This document shows, piece after piece, positions 41,922 through 52,634 of a DNA stretch of 64,000 bases. Made by a program: the position numbers and the translations under genes. The first letter of the stretch is position 1. Each line of letters starts with the position of its first letter. A model generated the notes under the pieces. It had not been told where the DNA came from. It was given only the letters and a program-made list of their open reading frames with translations, and made no database searches. This stretch comes from Phytophthora sp. 'mugwort' (taxonomy: Eukaryota; Oomycota; Peronosporomycetes; Peronosporales; Peronosporaceae), in assembly GCA_033558025.1 (NCBI GenBank), contig JAUCEF010000012.1, positions 372,001-436,000 on the forward strand, read 5' to 3'.

Positions 41922-42367
41922 TATCCGGTAAGGACTGCCGCACTCGACCAGATACAGCACTCTCTAGAAGCTTCTGCTGCCACCGCTTCTGGAGAGTCGC
42001 TCAATACGTCGGCCTCTCCCAAAACTTCACTGAATGCTCCATGCATCCCGGCGCCCCTTTCGGACGCCCCAGTTCCTGGCAGAGGTGGGACATGACCCAC
42101 CAGTGTTCTACCAGTAACTGCGGACCGGCTGGCCCCGATGGATTGGTTTCGCCACATGATCCATGGCTCATGTTTCTTGAGCCAGGGCATGCCCAGGATC
42201 AAATCATACTTGTCCATCTCTAGGACAGTAAACTGGTCCATGCTGTCGAAGGCCTCGAACTTCACAGCTAGATCCGCATGGATCTTCGGAACATTAATCA
42301 CCGTTCCGTCGGACAATTGTACCGACACTGCTCCGTTGCGTTTGCTTTCTTGTAAAGCATCGGCCAA
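41864..42367 (-). pseudogene. Gypsy aspartic protease region (outer element)
   Basis: VQLSDGTVINVPKIHADLAV, KFEAFDSMDQFTVLEMDKYD and LILGMPWLKKHEPWIMWRNQ are the middle and end of the gypsy protease domain. The catalytic DTG would lie just upstream, where the frame is interrupted. The C-terminus reads into sequence that includes the candidate LTR start of the inner element, which supports an insertion at this point. Confidence 0.65.
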
Positions 42368-43073
42368 CTTTTTGGTATTCTCCGAAACAGTCTGGAGGCG
42401 TGTGAAATTCTTCGACGCCCCGGAGTCTATTAGGACTCGGAAGGGGTGGGTATATCCACGTACACTTACGCGATCTACTAGCAGCCTAACGCTGCCCTTC
42501 TTCGATTCAAGGGTGCAAAGACTCTCAGTGGCTAAGTCGCCATGGTGCGCGCCACCCGCGCACCGCTCGTGAAGACTTAGATATTCCCCAGTGAGGCGCC
42601 TACGTGCCCTGCGTTCCCCTGCCCATGGGGTCGCGGCCTTTGCCAGCGAACCTTGGCCGCGATGGGCTTGCGACGGAAACGTTGTCGTTGTCCTCTCGCA
42701 GGACAGGCACTGCCATGAGTCCTAGCTTACACAGCTATATCAGCGAATATCATGCTGCTCGACGAGCCCAAGTTCCATGGGGACTGGCCCACATGGGGCT
42801 GCGCGACTTGTGTCGCTGCCCCTGGCCACATCGCCGCCGGCGTGCGCGCTTGGCGGTGATTGTACTTCCCTTGGAGGGCGACTTAGATCGCCTCGGCCAG
42901 AGTATTGCCTGCACCCGAAATAGCTGGGTGCGGGCCGGGTCTACGCTTAGGCCGTCCATGAACACCGTCACCTAGATGCGTTCATGGCATGGGTTTCCCG
43001 ATGAGCTCCCGCATCGCCTGGATATACTCGTGCTGCTCACGGCTTCCTATTTACATGACAGGTAGCGTGACCG

Positions 43074-43568
43074 CTAGAGGTACTCATAGTTCACCGGGAG
43101 GAACGAGGCTCTAAGCTGTTCACACAGCTGAGTCCAGGATGCGAAGCATCCAGGCGTTGTCACTTCCCGCGTATACGCCCAACGCTTAGCTCGCCCGCAA
43201 AGGTTGGCGAGGGCGAAAGCCACTCGGAGGAGGTCCTCGGAAGAGATGACAGCCGCATCCATTGCGAGCTCTATTTCTCGCACCCAGAAGTGAAGGTTTT
43301 CACCTTCCTTTCCTTCATACCAGTTTACCTTCCGCCTCAACGGCTTCGGGTAGACCGGTTTCGGCTCTGCGGCCGGAACTTGTAGGTAGCTCCTAACATG
43401 TTCGATGAGCCCCTGCTCGTACAAGTCGAACGCGGTCACGCGCTCGACCTGCTCAGCTTGCGTTGATGACGCCAAGCTGTGCAAGGCATCCATGCCAAAG
43501 ATGCCAGCCATCTTACGAACGGACTCAAACTGTGGGTCGTTTAAATGAGGAAACTCATTCCGGTCCAT
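43074..43568 (-). pseudogene. Gypsy gag (outer element), N-terminal part
   Basis: The ATG at 43568 opens MDRNEFPHLNDPQFESVRKM and the frame stays open for 164 codons. It includes WYEGKEGENLHFWVREIELA and ANLCGRAKRWAYTREVTTPG, the conserved capsid-like segment. The stop at 43074 falls at RASFLPVNYEYL, about where the longer gag at 40.5-41.4 kb continues. Its remainder lies decayed at 42.7-43.0 kb (VFMDGLSVDPARTQLFR). Confidence 0.7.
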
Positions 43569-43612
43569 GTTGCTAGGGCCCAGAGGTTTCAGGTAGTAAC
43601 CCGCGTAGGCGT

Positions 43613-43983
43613 GGATTGACTACAAGTGCTACCAAGTGTGACAGGGGCAACCGACACCTCGAGCACAGGAAGTGTGAGTTCCGGAGAGTTAACAAACTCT
43701 CAGTGAACAGCAGTTCACAACACCCCTTGTCTGAAGGGACTGTTACCAAAATTGGTAGATATAAGACTGAATATATTTATAGGTGACCCCTCTTAATGCG
43801 TCTACTAACTATTGTCACCTATAAGTCACCCTAGATGTTACCCTATTGGGCGGCTCGGATGGCTTTGTACCATATCTATGGCACCTATCAGTGACGTCAT
43901 AGTGATGTTGGCTACATCACTTAGGATACTTTGGTACACAATTCTGAAGAGTGAGTTGGCACTCTTCGTGTAACCTCGTTACA
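43613..43983 (-). repeat. 5' LTR and primer-binding site of the outer gypsy element
   Basis: The segment 43896-43983 repeats 34175-34261 in the same orientation and starts TGTAACGAGGTTACA. The LTR would run down to about 43637 and is followed by the tract TGGTAGCACTTGTAGTCAAT at 43613-43634. Gag starts 45 bases further on. LTR length of about 350 bp is inferred. Confidence 0.55.
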
Positions 43984-45199
43984 GTGCCGCTGGGGATAAT
44001 CCCGGTAGATCACTCAGCTTGGCTAGGCTCCTCTTATCTTTGGATACTGCCTTTTCGCCACTTCGACCCAATCGACGGAAACTCATCCAGGTTTCCGATA
44101 CTTCATCAGCGCTTGCGTTAAGTGAAGCATCTGCAGTTCTCTCGTCAGCAGGTTGAGATACTTCTCCACCGTAAAGTAATCTGTTTTCGTGTCCGAACAG
44201 CTGTTGCGATAACCTCTCGGTGAGCTCGAAGCGGAAGCAGCATCGTCTTCTTCTTGGTCTACGTCGGCATGGCGAGCCTTGTAAAACACTCGGTGCTCAA
44301 CGCGGAGCAGCGCTTTGGCTTCCTCCATAATTTTGTTGGTGGGTGCTTTTGCAAAAGTTCAGAATTTGAAGAAAGGTTCTGGCCGACCGCTTTGTCTGGG
44401 ATCTAAAATCAGCACCATAGCCACAAGTACGGAGGACCCGCTCTGCAATCTGGTACAGCGTCTTTTCTTACAGCGTTGAACCGACAGGGACAAATCGGCA
44501 ACGTCACTTGAATACGACGGAAATTTTATTCATTTGTCTCAGATTCTCGAGCGCCATTCAAACAGTAGGCTTAGACTAGTAAGAATTCATTCAGGTGAAA
44601 GCCACACGCAAGAGCACGTACAGTGTCGATGACAAAATAATTGTTGATTAAGATTCGACTAGGGATAGTTCCACCACGAGATGTATTACTGTCTCCAGTT
44701 GAATTACTAGTTCCTACTCAAACTGTTTAATGCACATGAATACGGCCCCGTTGTCATTCGGGCGTAAAACCTGGAATGCCGGATAATTGATGATCGAACG
44801 CCGGAACAACGGTGATCGTAGATGCCAGTCGGACGTTGAGCAGAGCATCACTATTGTCACGCGGACCTCTTCTCTTCTCATTTGGGTCTGACTAATACTT
44901 TGAATGAGAATGCGTGCGTTCTGGCCCGGATGGCGAAAGAATGTCGCCGAGTTTCTAGGGGAGTGCAGTTCGTGGGGTAATGGAAGGGCCCACGTCCGTG
45001 GAGGTCGGGCCAGATGCAAATTGTGAAATTTGAACATCTGTAAGGTGAGCCACCCTGTCAGACGATCTACTCGATGCGGCAATGTTGGTAAGAGCACGCA
45101 ACTTGCGAATTAATACACCCTCCACCGATAAAGTACCGCCTTGCGCCACTACAATTATCTTCTTGATGAACTCATCGGTAATAGTGTCGTTCATGTGCT
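43984..45199. other. No gene recognised, short open frames
   Basis: A minus-strand frame of 81 codons (44083-44328) has an acidic stretch and a helical segment (VEKYLNLLTRELQMLHLTQ) but no known family. Frames of 127 and 84 codons at 44.7-45.2 kb, also minus, are unassigned. The upstream part of the hAT transposase may be decayed here. Confidence 0.35.
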
Positions 45200-45960
45200 T
45201 ATTTCGCACGTTTACTTTTGAGGCCTATGCTTTCGCCGTTGTAGAGGTTGAGCATGAACATCGCGCAATCCGTTTGCAGCGTCGAGTCGAACTGTCCTAA
45301 TTTGTGGGCTGCGGTAGCTGTATCCGATAAATATTGAAGCTAACCAAACTGTCCACATGAGAGTCATGTCGGTCCTTTAGTTATCCATCTGTTGCGCTTC
45401 ACACTGATTCATGTTGGCTACGAACGACTACTTAAATTCTGAAGAGGAGCTGACCAAGGTGCACGTCTTGATGAAGAAACCCAACACGCTCAATGGCCGC
45501 GCAATACTACGTAAGGTCACCGACTTGGCGCCTGTTCTACGCCAAGACACTCGTTGGTCGAGTACTTTTGCTGCGGTGCAGAGGTATATTGAATTGAAGC
45601 CGGTCATCTCCTCGATCGACCATGGTACGGGTGACTGTTCAAGACCTACAAGTTGTAGTACAACATCTGCTTCTCTCCAAATCTGAGTCGGTGTCAAAGT
45701 CTCGTCACTGACGCGCATGTTCGCCACGTGATTCAAGCGTATCCTCCTATGAGGTGTCGTCTGAGTTTGGACGGACATACTCATCGAAACGCATATATCG
45801 GAGAGAAGCCTATCGAACAGAATGGATGTATTCCGTACTCGATCGGCACTTCAACTCGCACTCAGTCCGCTCACTGCAACATTTGTGGCCCACCGCTCAA
45901 CCATGCAGACGCGAGACATCGCTCGAAGAAGTGAGGCGATGCCGGTGCGCTGAAGAGTAC
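45200..45960 (+). pseudogene. hAT-type transposase fragment
   Basis: The plus-strand frame reads NDYLNSEEELTKVHVLMKK, LNGRAILRKVTDLAPVLRQD and TRWSSTFAAVQRYIELKPVI. This is the conserved hAT block before the insertion domain, in which oomycete hATs carry L-x-P-x-L-x-x-DTRW. Nearby QHLLLSKSESVSK continues it in another frame. The dimerisation (C-terminal hATC) region is not convincingly present. The element cannot be bounded. hAT enzymes excise and reinsert DNA with an 8-bp duplication. Confidence 0.6.
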
Positions 45961-45984
45961 CCGGCTCTGAGAACTACTTGGCAG

Positions 45985-46146
45985 ACGACGTTGATGTCCT
46001 CTTGAACTTAATCCAGGAAGTCACGCCGGCAGGCTCGAGCAGTTGGGCTACGGTACAGAAGAAATATGATACGTACGCGACCGAAAATGGGAGGATGCTG
46101 CGAGATGCGTTATCCATCAAGAGGAAATACCTATCGCTCATTAACT
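45985..46146 (+). pseudogene. MYB/trihelix-like DNA-binding fragment
   Basis: LADDVDVLLNLIQEVTPAGS then SWATVQKKYDTYATENGRML and RDALSIKRKYLSLIN match the three-helix pattern of SANT/trihelix proteins common in oomycetes (LL-x-LVEE, W-x2-V-x3-Y, R-x3-SL-x2-KF). Two TAA stops end it. It directly follows the hAT fragment but is probably from a different gene. Confidence 0.45.
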
Positions 46147-46149
46147 AAT

Positions 46150-47640
46150 AAGAAGTCTACAGGTGGCCCCCATGTTCGTAGTATGAGAACAAATAGTAAA
46201 AGCAACTGACTTCGAAGCCAGTCGTGAGGTTGAACGCTCTGTCGTTTCCTGCTGCATATATCGCTTACCGCGCCATTCTATGACGTATTACGTGGCTCTG
46301 GATAAGATCTGTTCGGGTCAAGCCGGTCTACCCACGCTGGCGCTTGAGCTTCTTGCGTTGGACTTTGCCAGCACGCGCTAGCATCAGAACGAGGAACGTT
46401 CTCCCGTCTTCATCGTCCGACTTGTTGGTGTTCACATGCCGAGCAGCGCCGCCTACGCGGCGGTGGGATTAGTTTTGGTTCCAGTAGGTGGGCCAGCAAC
46501 TGCAGTCCAAGCCCGTCAAGACCGAGTGGGGGCGGTACCATTCACGCCTCGCACACCCTACATGTGACGACCTCCATCTTCAGGGGCGGAATAAAAATAC
46601 ACATCAAGTTTCAACCAATCATTCATTTTTATTTCCCACTAATGGCCGCCTTCCGCGGAAGGTGGTTTTAGCGAATACAGGCCGCCTTCGCTGCGCTCGG
46701 CAGCCAATGAGACGGCGGCTAGAAATCACGGTATGGCGTGACAGACGGACGAACGGACGGATGGACATTAGTGTTGAGTTTTACGACGCCGGCTTAGTGC
46801 GGAATAAAATCGACTGCGGGTGGACGCACACTTTCCCAAATATTTTTGAGCGCACTAAATTTGAGTTTGTGACACAAAAAATGCCTGCGGGAATCGCTAC
46901 ACTATGTTTACCTATTTTTCGCCCTACTGTATTTTGTCCGAAAACCTGCTGAGCCAACCTTTTTGAAACAACTGGAGCAAAGCTGCGGCCGCGCTTCGAC
47001 CGGATGCTGTTGCGATCCCGGCATTCCACTCCTCGTTTAACCATGTGCACGCGATTCACCTCTGCACAGTGTTCTTCTGTCTGCCAAACGGCCAAAAAAA
47101 CTAAATAATGTGATCCCGACGGCTTCTTCAAGTGCAACTTCACACGACGTTTTGTTAAAGGCTGTGCTACGAGCAACAGAAAAAAAAATACCTAAAAAAA
47201 TAAAATTATTTGCATCTACGGTAGATCGCTCGTCCAAAACACACGCGTGCTGTAAAGCAGATGTCCATCGACATTCACTTCGTGCCGCCAACGTTAAACG
47301 AGTGTGAGATCTTCTACTCCGTGGTGAAGCTCACGTACTCACGGATTCAGCATAGTCTAAAGAAGACGATTCCCTTACAACAAGACGCTATGGAGTAACC
47401 GGAATATATTTTGGGAATACTTAAATATATGTTATTTATTAGTTTTCTGCAAATACGAAATGAAATTTCAGAAATAATAAATATAAGGAGATTGAAAGTA
47501 CACTGACGAGCGTAGCCGCCACGTGTAATAAATACCATGTACAACGGTTTCCCAGGTAGTAGGAACGGTGGCAAATTGGTCACCATTTGCTGCGATATTA
47601 CTGGGCGAGATACTCGCATGCGGGGCTCGGTGATTTTGGC
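46150..47640. other. No gene recognised; includes a degenerate GGAC-type microsatellite
   Basis: A plus-strand frame of 154 codons (46488-46952) and minus frames of 131 and 84 codons show no known domain. A short tract GACGGACGAACGGACGGATG lies near 46745-46766 and a 14-bp palindrome CCTTCCGCGGAAGG near 46651-46664. Confidence 0.4.
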
Positions 47641-47654
47641 TGTGATAACTCGAC

Positions 47655-47800
47655 TGAAGGTTTGACAGTGCAACTCGTAGGCAGATCTGGTAACCCAACT
47701 GCTGAGTCTACTAGGTAATTTAGAAGCCGTGTCTGGTATATTTTGCAAGGCTCGAGTGACTCCCGACTGTCGAGTTGTCACAGACTCCACTTGTAGAGAA
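47655..47800 (+). pseudogene. bZIP gene 3'-end fragment
   Basis: The plus-strand DNA from about 47668 closely follows the minus-strand end of the intact bZIP gene, including the stretches CTGAGTCTACTAGGTAATTT and GAAGCCGTGTCTGGTATATT. It therefore encodes a remnant of the last 40 or so codons, with frame breaks. It sits inverted next to the intact gene. Homology to the downstream flank also continues to about 47.98 kb. Confidence 0.7.
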
Positions 47801-47989
47801 CGACGCTCTTGACTTGCTATTCGAATGGAGTTCACATATATACAGTTCTCAGTCACTTGCAGTAGCTGAATGCAAAGGCCTCTTCACAGCCATCAACCGC
47901 GCAATTAGGGAGTAGGTTTCACAATCATGTGAATCCATTCAGATAATGCGTGTATTAAATGCCTGTAATCCTGACGATTTTGCTAGCAC

Positions 47990-48310
47990 TTTACCATTTT
48001 CAAATACTCATTAAAAAGCGCCTTGGTTTTGGGGCATATAACCGGCGCGTACATGCTTGGGAAACCAGTTGACAGCCCACCGAATCGGCCTTCGATTGCA
48101 ACCACTTGAGCACTTCCAGACGACTGCAGTGGAGCATCCTTCTGAGCGGTGATGGAAGTTCCTGCCACATTACAACCTCTAGAAGCCCCCATCGCACTGT
48201 TGTTTTGGTGTATCCGATCGCAAACTACTTCACCAGCTGAAATGTCCTTACTTGGGTCAGATTTATCGCACAAGGTGTAGAGCTTTGCGGCCGGTTGGAG
48301 CAAAGCAACC
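47990..48310 (-). pseudogene. Ankyrin-like repeat remnant
   Basis: The minus strand contains SRLEVLKWLQSKADSVG, a good match to the ankyrin-like unit of oomycetes (G-x-LEV-x-KWL). A neighbouring frame has MGASRGCNVAGTS. It is broken by frameshifts. It faces the bZIP fragment at 47.65-47.80 kb, the same convergent arrangement as at 56.5-57.4 kb. Confidence 0.45.
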
Positions 48311-48767
48311 ACTCACAGCTGCTCGATCGTTTACAGTGCGTGATAGTTCGTAGATCTGGACATATTCGCATTGGGAATTGTACTTCTGACCGCTGATTCC
48401 GCGAGACCCAGTGCTCATGTTGAGGACTGGAAATTGGAGAATGAAAACATCTTGTTCTCCTAACTCGCTTGGAAGTGCTCGAGCTGGACGTCAATTGTTC
48501 AAAGTAAAATTATGGCAGGTATAGCTCGTCACCTGGTTTTAAACATCCAATTAAAATCTAAATTCACTTTTAACAAATGCCAAATATTGTGGCCAAATGA
48601 GCCATTTATCCTTGAAAAGATAATTGGCTTTCAAAATATTTTGGCCGATAATTGTGTAATTCTTATGGCATGGAGCACACGATCTTGATGCTAATCAGAC
48701 CGTCGCGTTTGAGGACGCGCAACTGTACTGTGTGAACACCATTCAGATTTCTAATAGAGAGTGCTAT

Positions 48768-49943
48768 TTAGTTATTAACGTATCTAACAATTCTGCAATT
48801 GGGTGTCACTCGAGCCTCGCAGAATATACAAGACACGGCTTCTAAGCTACCTAGTAGACTCAGCAAAGGGGTTACCATATCTGCCTGCGAGTGCACTGTC
48901 ACAACCTTATGAGTCGAGCTGTCCCAACCAAAAAACACCGATCCGCGCATGACGAGTGTCTTGCCCAATAATTTCGTAGCAAGAGGCGACCAAATGCCGC
49001 CTTCCATGTCACCGACTCCATCGCTGTTCAAATGTGGGAACGCGTACGACATGGTATTCCTCGTGATAGTAACGCTCGTCAGTGTCCTAGCAACCATTGT
49101 GTCTGGAGTTGGCGTCGTCAGACCCTTCAACTCCACATGAACGTTGTCGAAGTAGAGGGCAAACAATCTCCAGCTCTCGAGCACCGCGTCAACACCAAAG
49201 TGTGGGCCGTCCATAACGTCTGGTGCCATGGTCTCATGGAGATACTTCGATGCCGTCCTGTACAGTATTACTGGTGAAGAAACGTAGTTGTCGAACTGAC
49301 GAAAGTACGCCAATGCCAAAGCCCAAGCCGTTGGGGTTGTTGGCAGGCGAGAGGAGTCCGTACACTTGGTTTTGAGGTCCTCAATTTCCGACCTCAACAT
49401 GGCAATGGCATCCTCAATCAAGGTCTCGGCTTTGATCTGTCTCTGTCGATACCTCGCCTGATTGATACGACACCGCTCTCGATGGCGAATCTTATTCTTC
49501 AAGGTTTCAGCAATGATGGTATGTTGCAACTCGGGGGTGATGTGACTATCTGCTCCTTGGATGCTTGCAATAATGTTGTTCACAGTCTTAATGTCAGATG
49601 AAACGCATGAGGCTTTTTTGCGGCCGGACGACAAATTCGTCTTACCGATAAGGTTGGCGATGGATGACAAGATTGACGTGTCTTTCGACGTCTCGTCGGG
49701 GTTCTTGGTTGGATTCTTAGCTGTATCTGAGGGGTAGTCCTGCGAAGATTTCTGGTACGGTGCATGGCGGTACGTCTGGTGTTTGGATCGATGTTGATAA
49801 GAGGATACGATGCTGGTTTCGTTGCCAGTCGTAACGTAGACAGACGGGTTACCACGAACTTTCCGGCTACGCTGCAGGACACGGCCGATGACGGTGTCAC
49901 TTAGCGCCAAACTGTTAGGAGGTGTGATGGTACAAAAACTCAT
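48768..49943 (-). CDS. bZIP transcription factor with C-terminal SnoaL/NTF2-like domain
   Basis: Intact, 391 residues from an ATG at 49943. Residues 1-150 are Ser/Lys-rich and probably disordered. The basic region, about 151-170, reads IRHRERCRINQARYRQRQ: the position that is invariant Asn in standard bZIPs (N-x7-R) is Cys158 here, followed by Arg166 seven residues on. Such Asn replacements are known in Phytophthora bZIPs and should change DNA recognition. The zipper is short (about 171-193, EDAIAMLRSEIEDLKTK). Residues 205-391 look like the conserved C-terminal domain of this family, with a probable NTF2/SnoaL-like fold: FDNVHVELKGL, SVTITRNTM, LGKTLVMRGSVFFGWD and DMVTPLLSLLGSLE. It would act in the nucleus. 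Broken copies lie at 47.7 and 56.6 kb. I do not know its targets. Confidence 0.87.
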   Translation of the reverse strand: MSFCTITPPNSLALSDTVIGRVLQRSRKVRGNPSVYVTTGNETSIVSSYQHRSKHQTYRHAPYQKSSQDYPSDTAKNPTKNPDETSKDTSILSSIANLIGKTNLSSGRKKASCVSSDIKTVNNIIASIQGADSHITPELQHTIIAETLKNKIRHRERCRINQARYRQRQIKAETLIEDAIAMLRSEIEDLKTKCTDSSRLPTTPTAWALALAYFRQFDNYVSSPVILYRTASKYLHETMAPDVMDGPHFGVDAVLESWRLFALYFDNVHVELKGLTTPTPDTMVARTLTSVTITRNTMSYAFPHLNSDGVGDMEGGIWSPLATKLLGKTLVMRGSVFFGWDSSTHKVVTVHSQADMVTPLLSLLGSLEAVSCIFCEARVTPNCRIVRYVNN

Positions 49944-50580
49944 AATTCAGCACCAGAGATCGACGGTTAACCTGCTTGATAAACGATCTGCGTAGGCCGC
50001 GAGGAATTGAAAACTGACAGTTGAGGCATCGATTTGACGGCAACATATGGGGATTACGGACAGGTCGGATTACGAACTGCCGCGGTACTTGGCGGATTGA
50101 GACGCGCGAGGTTATTTAAAAAGCCGGCATACAAATATTTTGGCTAATCAAAGCCTCCGAGGATAAGGTCGGAACCAGCATTATATTCCTCTTCAGGGTA
50201 TTCCCCGGAAGGGGTATTACCGGAATCCGGTAGTACAATCTATTGGTAATTGTAGTCGTTTGTGAGAACGCCTCATGAACAAACAGTAGTGTGTGAGGGC
50301 AAACAACGTCTGCTGTAGCAAACCGAATGTGTCATACCAAAGCATAACCTCTGACCAGCAAAGAACGATGTGGTGTTTTTGAACTCGCGGATGTTTTCTG
50401 TAAGGTACAAAGTCATTGTCGGATATCAGTGCCAATAGCCAATCATGGCGACGCAAGCGGTCGAGCTCCATGCACGGTGTGGCACATTACACACATAAAG
50501 AGAATCTCGTGGTCCGTGCTCCAGCGAAGGAAGCCTCCTCGCAGCCTGCCTCGCCTTCCTCAAGGCAAGGGCTCTGACGA
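49944..50580. other. No gene recognised; bZIP upstream region
   Basis: The upstream flank of the bZIP gene has no supported gene. A small palindromic stretch, TTCCCCGGAAGGGG, occurs near 50200-50213. No oomycete initiator element could be asserted. Confidence 0.4.
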
Positions 50581-50587
50581 TTAAGAT

Positions 50588-52333
50588 TTGCTCATGTCCA
50601 AGCGCATCCCCTGGTGGGAGACAGCGCTCGCTATCCATCTTGACGAAGCTGACGCAATAATCGAGATGCTGAAGGAGTTTGACATCGCAACTAGCAATAC
50701 CACCAAGTGCACTACTTGCCAAAGCACTGAACCCACAAAGCTCGTTAGCGATTGCTTGAATGCATCTCAGAGTAGTGTACGGAAGCCAGCGATTTCAAGT
50801 GCGCGTGGCGCGGGAAGAAGATGGCCTGTCTCGAGACGAACCTCGTATCTTTATACGAGTTCGGCGAGCACACCACGGAGGCGTCCTCATCAACGCGCAA
50901 ACTGTTGACGGAGACACAGAAAGTATTCTGCAGGGAGATGACCGTACATCATCATCGGCCAATAAGAATCCACCCTACGCTGTCGCGCAAGTTCTCAGTC
51001 CCGCTTGCAGACTTGGCTGATTTGAAAGTAGTCCAGAACTTCGTAAACCACTATTCTCGCACGCATTTAGAGAACCATGATCGAGTCCCGGAACTGAGGG
51101 ACTCGATCTATGCGAGAACTTATACTGGATCCGAATCAAAAGTCTCAGTCACTCACGTTTGGCTGGGAACTGGATAGCGAAGGCAAGCCGGTGGTCGGAA
51201 ATGGCTCGGACGAGAATCCGTTCATCGTTGGACTCACGACCAAAGCTATGACGCTGAGGCTTATGGTGCCACCTGGGTCTTTTATTCTGCACGTGAATGC
51301 TACCTATAAGATGAACTACCGCGAGTACCCAGTGCTCGTGGCGGGTGTGTCGGATCGCTCTCGCGGGTTCCACGCAGTAGCGCTTTTCATTATATCACAA
51401 GAGACGCAGCCAGTGATCGAGGCGGCGCTGTTATCCCTCCAGTGTTGTCTTCTGGATCACCGGCAACCCGCTGATAGTTCGGTATGTGATGGCCGATGCA
51501 GACCAGGCTCAATTCAACGCACTGAAATCTGGTTTTGGCAGACACCCGTTATTCAAGCCGTTGATGTGCTTCTCTCACGTCATGGAGAAAGTTCATTCGG
51601 CGATTAAAGGTTTTCCCTCGGGTGCGTCAGCTGTGATTGTGCGTGATATGTACGACCAACACTTTGCGCGGAGTGAGAATGCTTTTCTGGTGATGCGGGA
51701 CGCCGTATTAAAGAAGTGGACTACCTATTCCTTTCTCGCGCGCTTTGCCCAATACATGTACGCGCAGTGGCTGTCCGGAAGGTTCAGCACGTGGCAAGTG
51801 TGTTTGCTACTCCAAGTGGTTTTGCATCGACCAATAACCCCGCGGGGACGTTCAACGCGCTCTTTAAGACAGATTACACACTGGGACGCAGATTAAAAAT
51901 GGGCATTCTTCTCAGCGGACTGAGCGACTGTTGCGAGCACCGGTCTTGTAGTACACGCCACTTTCGCTATGACATCGTTCCATCAGCAACCCTCGTTCGC
52001 CACGCGACCGAAATGAGGCGCGAGAACCTGATTGGTCTGTAGTCCGGCGCCCGCTTCAAGCTGCGTATGCTGGAAGTCAGGGAATAATTCCGGTTGTTTC
52101 TTGCCTTGCTAGGATAATCGCGGTTGCACCTAATAAGAAACGAGGAGGGCATCGCGGTGTCCGCTCAAATAGGGGCCAACTATGCCCGCATGGAGGTTCA
52201 AGGCCAGCCTTGGAATGGATGGCAGGTTGACGTTGAAAACAAGTGGTGCCCCTGCAATTATTGCTTTGCTTTTGGCACCTGCTTGCACGTACTGTTCGCG
52301 CTGAAAGGCGACGGACCGCGTCGACATAACTGA
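50588..52333 (+). pseudogene. MULE (Mutator-like) transposase with SWIM zinc finger, broken
   Basis: Plus-strand pieces in order: an N-terminal segment near 50.82-51.1 kb (ADLADLKVVQNFVNHYSR); the catalytic region from 51.17 kb with SFILHVNATYKMNYREYPVL, where Mutator enzymes have DATY, so the first catalytic Asp is Asn; RGFHAVALFIISQETQPVIE; then after frameshifts MADADQAQFNALKSGFGRHP (second Asp likely in MADAD) and LMCFSHVMEKVHSAIKGFPS. STNNPAGTFNALFKTDY lies where the family has NPVETFN, so the Glu is Gly. A SWIM finger, WCPCNYCFAFGTCLHVLFAL with C-x-C...C-x-H ligands, ends it at about 52.3 kb. Several frameshifts are present. Terminal inverted repeats were not found. Confidence 0.82.
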
Positions 52334-52634
52334 GAGAGATTCTCGTCAGCCGCAAGAAGCGCAAGCGTGCTTCTTGCAGCGCGCCTGTGAGGACGGTCGG
52401 CCACGCTTGGTGGGCCCCGCTCTAAGCTTGGAGTGACCCAGTACTTGCGCGAGTTCGCCTTGTGCCTCCCGGTGCAGGTAATCTCGATAGGGTGGTATAT
52501 AGAGAGCTAATACAACTGAGTGTTACTGCAATGTGTTCAGGATCACCAAACATTTGTATTGACCTTTGAGTAGTTGGCGAAGGGCAGTGTAGTGTTGTTT
52601 GCCACCGTTAGCACCAGAGGATATTGACCGATTC

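Larger units (their letters stand above)
34175..43983 (-). mobile_element. Nested or mosaic Ty3/gypsy retrotransposon complex
   Basis: Related 87-88 bp segments at 34175-34261 and 43896-43983 (about 90% identical by eye) both face the same way and look like LTR beginnings of an outer element on the minus strand. Inside lie two gag genes (43.1-43.6 and 40.5-41.4 kb), two primer-binding-site-like tracts (43613-43634 and 41502-41524), two protease regions and one set of RT, RNase H and integrase fragments. The simplest reading is one gypsy element inserted into another of a related family. A further plus-strand gag-like ORF occupies 34.4-36.6 kb. Everything is decayed by stops and frameshifts. 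Confidence 0.7.
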
